From NCBI GenBank assembly GCA_029945375.1, contig CM057065.1:1612001-1676000 (forward strand): DNA of 64,000 nucleotides, written 5' to 3'. The stretch comes from Agaricus subrufescens. Lineage: Eukaryota; Basidiomycota; Agaricomycetes; Agaricales; Agaricaceae. The notes beneath the pieces were generated by a model that saw nothing but the letters and a program-made list of their open reading frames with translations, was not told the DNA's origin and did no database searches. The translations under genes were made by a program, and so were the position numbers. Shown in pieces: positions 61,019 to 64,000 of this stretch (positions are counted from its first letter, which is position 1; every line of letters starts with the position of its first letter).

Positions 61019-62286
61019 AACATTGGCTCTCCATACCTCGCTTACAGCTCAGTATGCAACAAATAACCCACCAAAAGCTGCGCGCCTTGTACTATACTCT
61101 ATGATTTCGCGTCTTAATGCGCTTCGGACATCATATCCATTCATTGGGTTGTCTTTGAGCCTACTTCGTTTTCTATTCTCCATTTTTACGAATGACGCGC
61201 TCGCCTTTTTGCCTATGTTGGAACAAGCTTCCTATTTTTTTTTTTTCATGGGGTGAGATGACATGGTTCTTTCACTAGATATGGTTGCGATGATCCTGGA
61301 AACGTATTGGACGTATATAAAGCGAAAAAGCTTCTTACTTTTTCTCACTCTCTCGCTATTCTTCTCCCGCTGTCTTTTTTTTTTTGGTTTGGTCCGTTGT
61401 AGGGATTTTGTGTATCAGTTTGACGTGTTGGAAACTTTGAGAAGGTTGATCCTGTCACAAAGCACTCATGGTTTTTTTACTTCTTTTTTCAATTGGAGGT
61501 TAACTTATTGGTGTTGTTGATCTCACCGACATGAAACGATGAAAAGAAAAAATAAATTTTTTTTTGTTGTTGTTGTCAGCATGATTTATTTGACACATGA
61601 TGTAAGAGTTAAATGAAGTTTATTCAACAGTTTTTTGATTTTAGGTATGTATGCAGATATCATAGAGTCGGCATGGTTGATGCATAGGGGGAGTGAGAAG
61701 AAAGAAGAAAGAAGAAGGAAGAAGAAAAAAACAAGGCAGGGTAGACGAGAGCGTGATCGCAAAAGACCAAAAAAAGAAAAAAGGGAAAAACAAAAAACAA
61801 AAACAAAAAAACACCCAAAAACCACGCAACGGTCGTATTGAAATTGGAAGACAAGGGCAAAGTACTAAAACGACAAGGAGGCGTACATGCATACACACCC
61901 CGAAAGAAACAAAGGAAGGACATATGAAGAAGCAAAACGTGATGGACGTACAGACTACAATGCGTTCAAAGAAACGGACAGCGTATATGTAATACTTTTG
62001 AGGGTTCGTGATACCGACCGTGACCGATCGGTAATCACTTGAAGTGAACATGCCCCCCACCCTGGCCTTTCCACTATCCACTCCCAGAAGTGGAAGCATC
62101 TACTACACCCATCTGTCAGTCTAAACAACAACCCTCAGCTTGTACCCCACATCTACCAAAATCAAGAGAGAGAAAAATAAAAGAATAACGTCTCTACCTT
62201 CCATCCAAGAGTCCCAGACAGTTTCCTCAATCTGTCAGGTTCTCCCTGTGTGACTCGTCGAACCACCAATGACCCCCATAGCTCTT
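61019..62286. other. Convergent interval, MAP kinase / G3BP-like gene
   Basis: About 1.27 kb of 3' flanks. Contains T-rich (61370-61400) and A/G-rich (61690-61830) low-complexity tracts; the latter opens long biased frames on both strands. No gene seen. Confidence 0.5.
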
Positions 62287-63955
62287 TTATTTGCCAGCGG
62301 GCGGTCCACCACGACCACCTCTACCGGAACCACCTCGTCCGCGATAACCACCTTGCCCTCGTCCTTCACCGTTGACAGCAGGAGCGCCTCCGCGTGGACG
62401 AGGTGCTGGCCTGTCACCACGTTCCTTCTTGGTCTCGATAAAGATCCTCAGAGAGTTACCGTCGATGTCAAGGAAGACGCCACCTTCACCACCCTGGTTG
62501 CGATTCAGGCTGGCGATGATTGCACGCCTGGCTGTCTCAACCGAAGAGAACTCGAGGAAAGCGCATGCCTTTGACCGGACAATCTCCAGATCCTTAATGG
62601 GACCGAATCTTGTTGTCAAAAGTCCGCTGAGTGCCACTTGTGTAATACTATCCACGACACCCTGACAAACAGATGATTGTTAGTACCACTGGAGTCATTT
62701 TTATGTAAATAAAAACATACCTTGATGAAGCATTGCGGAGTATTGACGGAATGAGCGGCTTGCAGAGCAGGGTGTTCGGAATTGTTGGGAGGTCCACGGG
62801 GAGCGGGAGCAGGTGCAGCAGGAGTTTGGGTACCACTGCTAGGCACAGGACTTGCGGGCGTCTCGGTGGTTCCTCGCGATTCTTGAGCGACGGCGGAACC
62901 CCACTTCTTTTGATTGGTAGCGGCAAGAGAAGCCCAGGACCGAGGAGCTGTAGGGTGTGGAGGAGGAGCAGGTTGAGCAGGAGGAGGGGGGGCGGCAGCA
63001 GCAGGAGCGGGAGCGGGGATGGGGGCAGGAGGTTGAGGGGCGGGTGTGGGGGCAGGGGATGGTTTGTCGACAGCAGGGGCAGCGGAAGGAGCAGGTTTCT
63101 CAGGCTCTGGTGCAGGAGAGACACCATTGGTTTGAGGAGGAGCAACAGCTGGGGTAGGCTGAGGTTCCGGTGCTGGGGTCGGAGGTTGAGGAGTAGGTTC
63201 GGGGACATCATTAGTGGGAGCCTCTTCGGCAGGAAAAGAGGGAACAGGAGAAGGAGCGGCGACGACCGGTGGCGGCGTGGGCTCACGAACCGGAGGTTGA
63301 GGTGCCTCAGGAACGGGGGCAGGTGCAGCCTCAGTGGGTGCAACCTCAGGCTCAGCGGTGTCACCGACTTCGTCATCGGCCTCGACAGATTCCTCCTTTA
63401 GGAAACGGAAGATGTCGTTGAGCACGAAATAACCGTTGGGCTGCTCAGCAAGGAAAAAAGTCTGAACAAATTTCCGCCAAGCCTCCCCGCGATTTGACAT
63501 CTCACCGATCACCTGGATGATGATACCCCCGTTCGCAGAAGCCTGTGCATCTACAGAGTGGATGAACACCTTGCAATCTTGGAACCCGATAGAAGTGATT
63601 TTCTCATGGATTTCCTGTTGATTGGTCAGCAAAGGTGTTGAACAGACAGACCAGGTGTAAGGGTGTAAGGCAGTGGCAAATATCGAATGAGAGGAAAACA
63701 GACATGAAGGGAGGGAAATAATACAAGATGACGAAGCAAGAAAAAGGCAGAGAATGGACTGACGTGTTGACCATAGCAAGGTTTGCTCTCCTCTCCCTCA
63801 TTGCCGTGGACAAAGGTAGAGGATTTGGTGTAGAAGCAGTGCAAACGATTGGGCTGTTTGTTGACAAAGGTATAGTATTGGGGAACAAACTGCCATCCGA
63901 CTTCGGAAGGAACGACGTTTTGGTGGATGGTGGACGGAGATGCTGAAGAAGACAT
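62287..63955 (-). CDS. G3BP-like protein: NTF2 domain, proline-rich linker, RRM, RGG tail
   Basis: RNA-binding scaffold related to Nxt3/Bre5 and animal G3BP, implicated in stress granules and in partnering a ubiquitin protease. Exons 63764-63955, 62721-63614 and 62287-62661 give 486 residues. The NTF2-like domain spans about residues 14-140: PSEVGWQFVPQYYTFVNKQP, HCFYTKSSTFVHG, then IHEKITSIGFQDCKVFIHSV, VIGEMSNRGEAWRKFVQTF and FLAEQPNGYFVLNDIFRFL. A 200-residue acidic and Pro/Ala-rich linker follows, ending SWASLAATNQKKWG. The RRM reads CFIKGVVDSITQVALSGLL, IKDLEIVRSKACAFLEFSS (RNP1-like) and FLDIDGNSLRIFIETKK. The tail has GGYRGRGGSGRGGRGG. Many antisense frames across the linker are shadows. 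Confidence 0.93.
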
Positions 63956-64000
63956 GCTGTCGAGCAGTGAGCAGCGAACAACGGAGGAGAGACAGAGGAC

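Overview
This window is nuclear DNA of a filamentous basidiomycete, most likely an Agaricomycete (mushroom-forming fungus). The evidence is dense, short GT-AG introns (mostly 45-65 nt) with CTAAC/CTGAC-like branch points, and a gene set typical of that class: a DNLSD-type sesquiterpene synthase, a NACHT NTPase of the fungal NLP type, a zinc-finger/DUF6532-like protein, an F-box-like protein and a family-32 glycosyltransferase. Genes lie on both strands. No rRNA, tRNA or CRISPR was recognised. Coordinates given for a gene span its coding sequence including introns; exon joins were worked out by hand and most were checked for frame.

Layout. 1-7.8 kb holds no intact gene, only debris that includes a decayed Copia gag-pol fragment. 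7.8-9.3 kb has two adjacent genes for small membrane proteins with one hydrophobic segment and a basic patch. 11.0-16.0 kb is a housekeeping block: replication factor A subunit 3 (minus) divergent from SDHAF2 (plus, only 59 bp between the start codons), the decapping helicase DHH1, and a GT32 glycosyltransferase. 16.1-27.0 kb has the ribosome-biogenesis helicase MAK5, a SAM methyltransferase, an F-box-like protein and a many-exon MFS transporter. 28.1-29.8 kb is a sesquiterpene synthase with an unusual C-terminal extension. 29.8-34.2 kb is gene-free with an imperfect tandem duplication. 34.2-36.1 kb is a divergent pair of mitochondrial genes (an MBA1/mL45-like Tim44-domain protein and a CHCHD2/MIX17-type twin CX9C protein).

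36.5-53 kb is an accessory region. A C2H2 zinc-finger gene with a huge Q/P-rich tail and a second zinc-finger gene with a DUF6532-like C-terminus lie on opposite strands and share, as an inverted duplication, their promoter and first exons but not their C-termini. Next come an 868-residue NACHT protein, a multi-pass membrane protein, repeat debris, and a tiny cysteine-rich secreted protein spread over five exons, one of them 7 nt long.

53.9-64 kb returns to conserved genes: an MGR3-like mitochondrial TPR protein, SEC62, a 341-bp MITE-like element with perfect 26-bp terminal inverted repeats, a FUS3/KSS1-type MAP kinase, and a G3BP/Nxt3-like NTF2-RRM-RGG protein.

Nothing here forms a clear multi-gene pathway. 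The most noteworthy items are the promoter-plus-finger duplication joined to two unrelated C-termini, the microexons (7, 9, 20 and 21 nt) in three genes, the terpene synthase tail, and the MITE.
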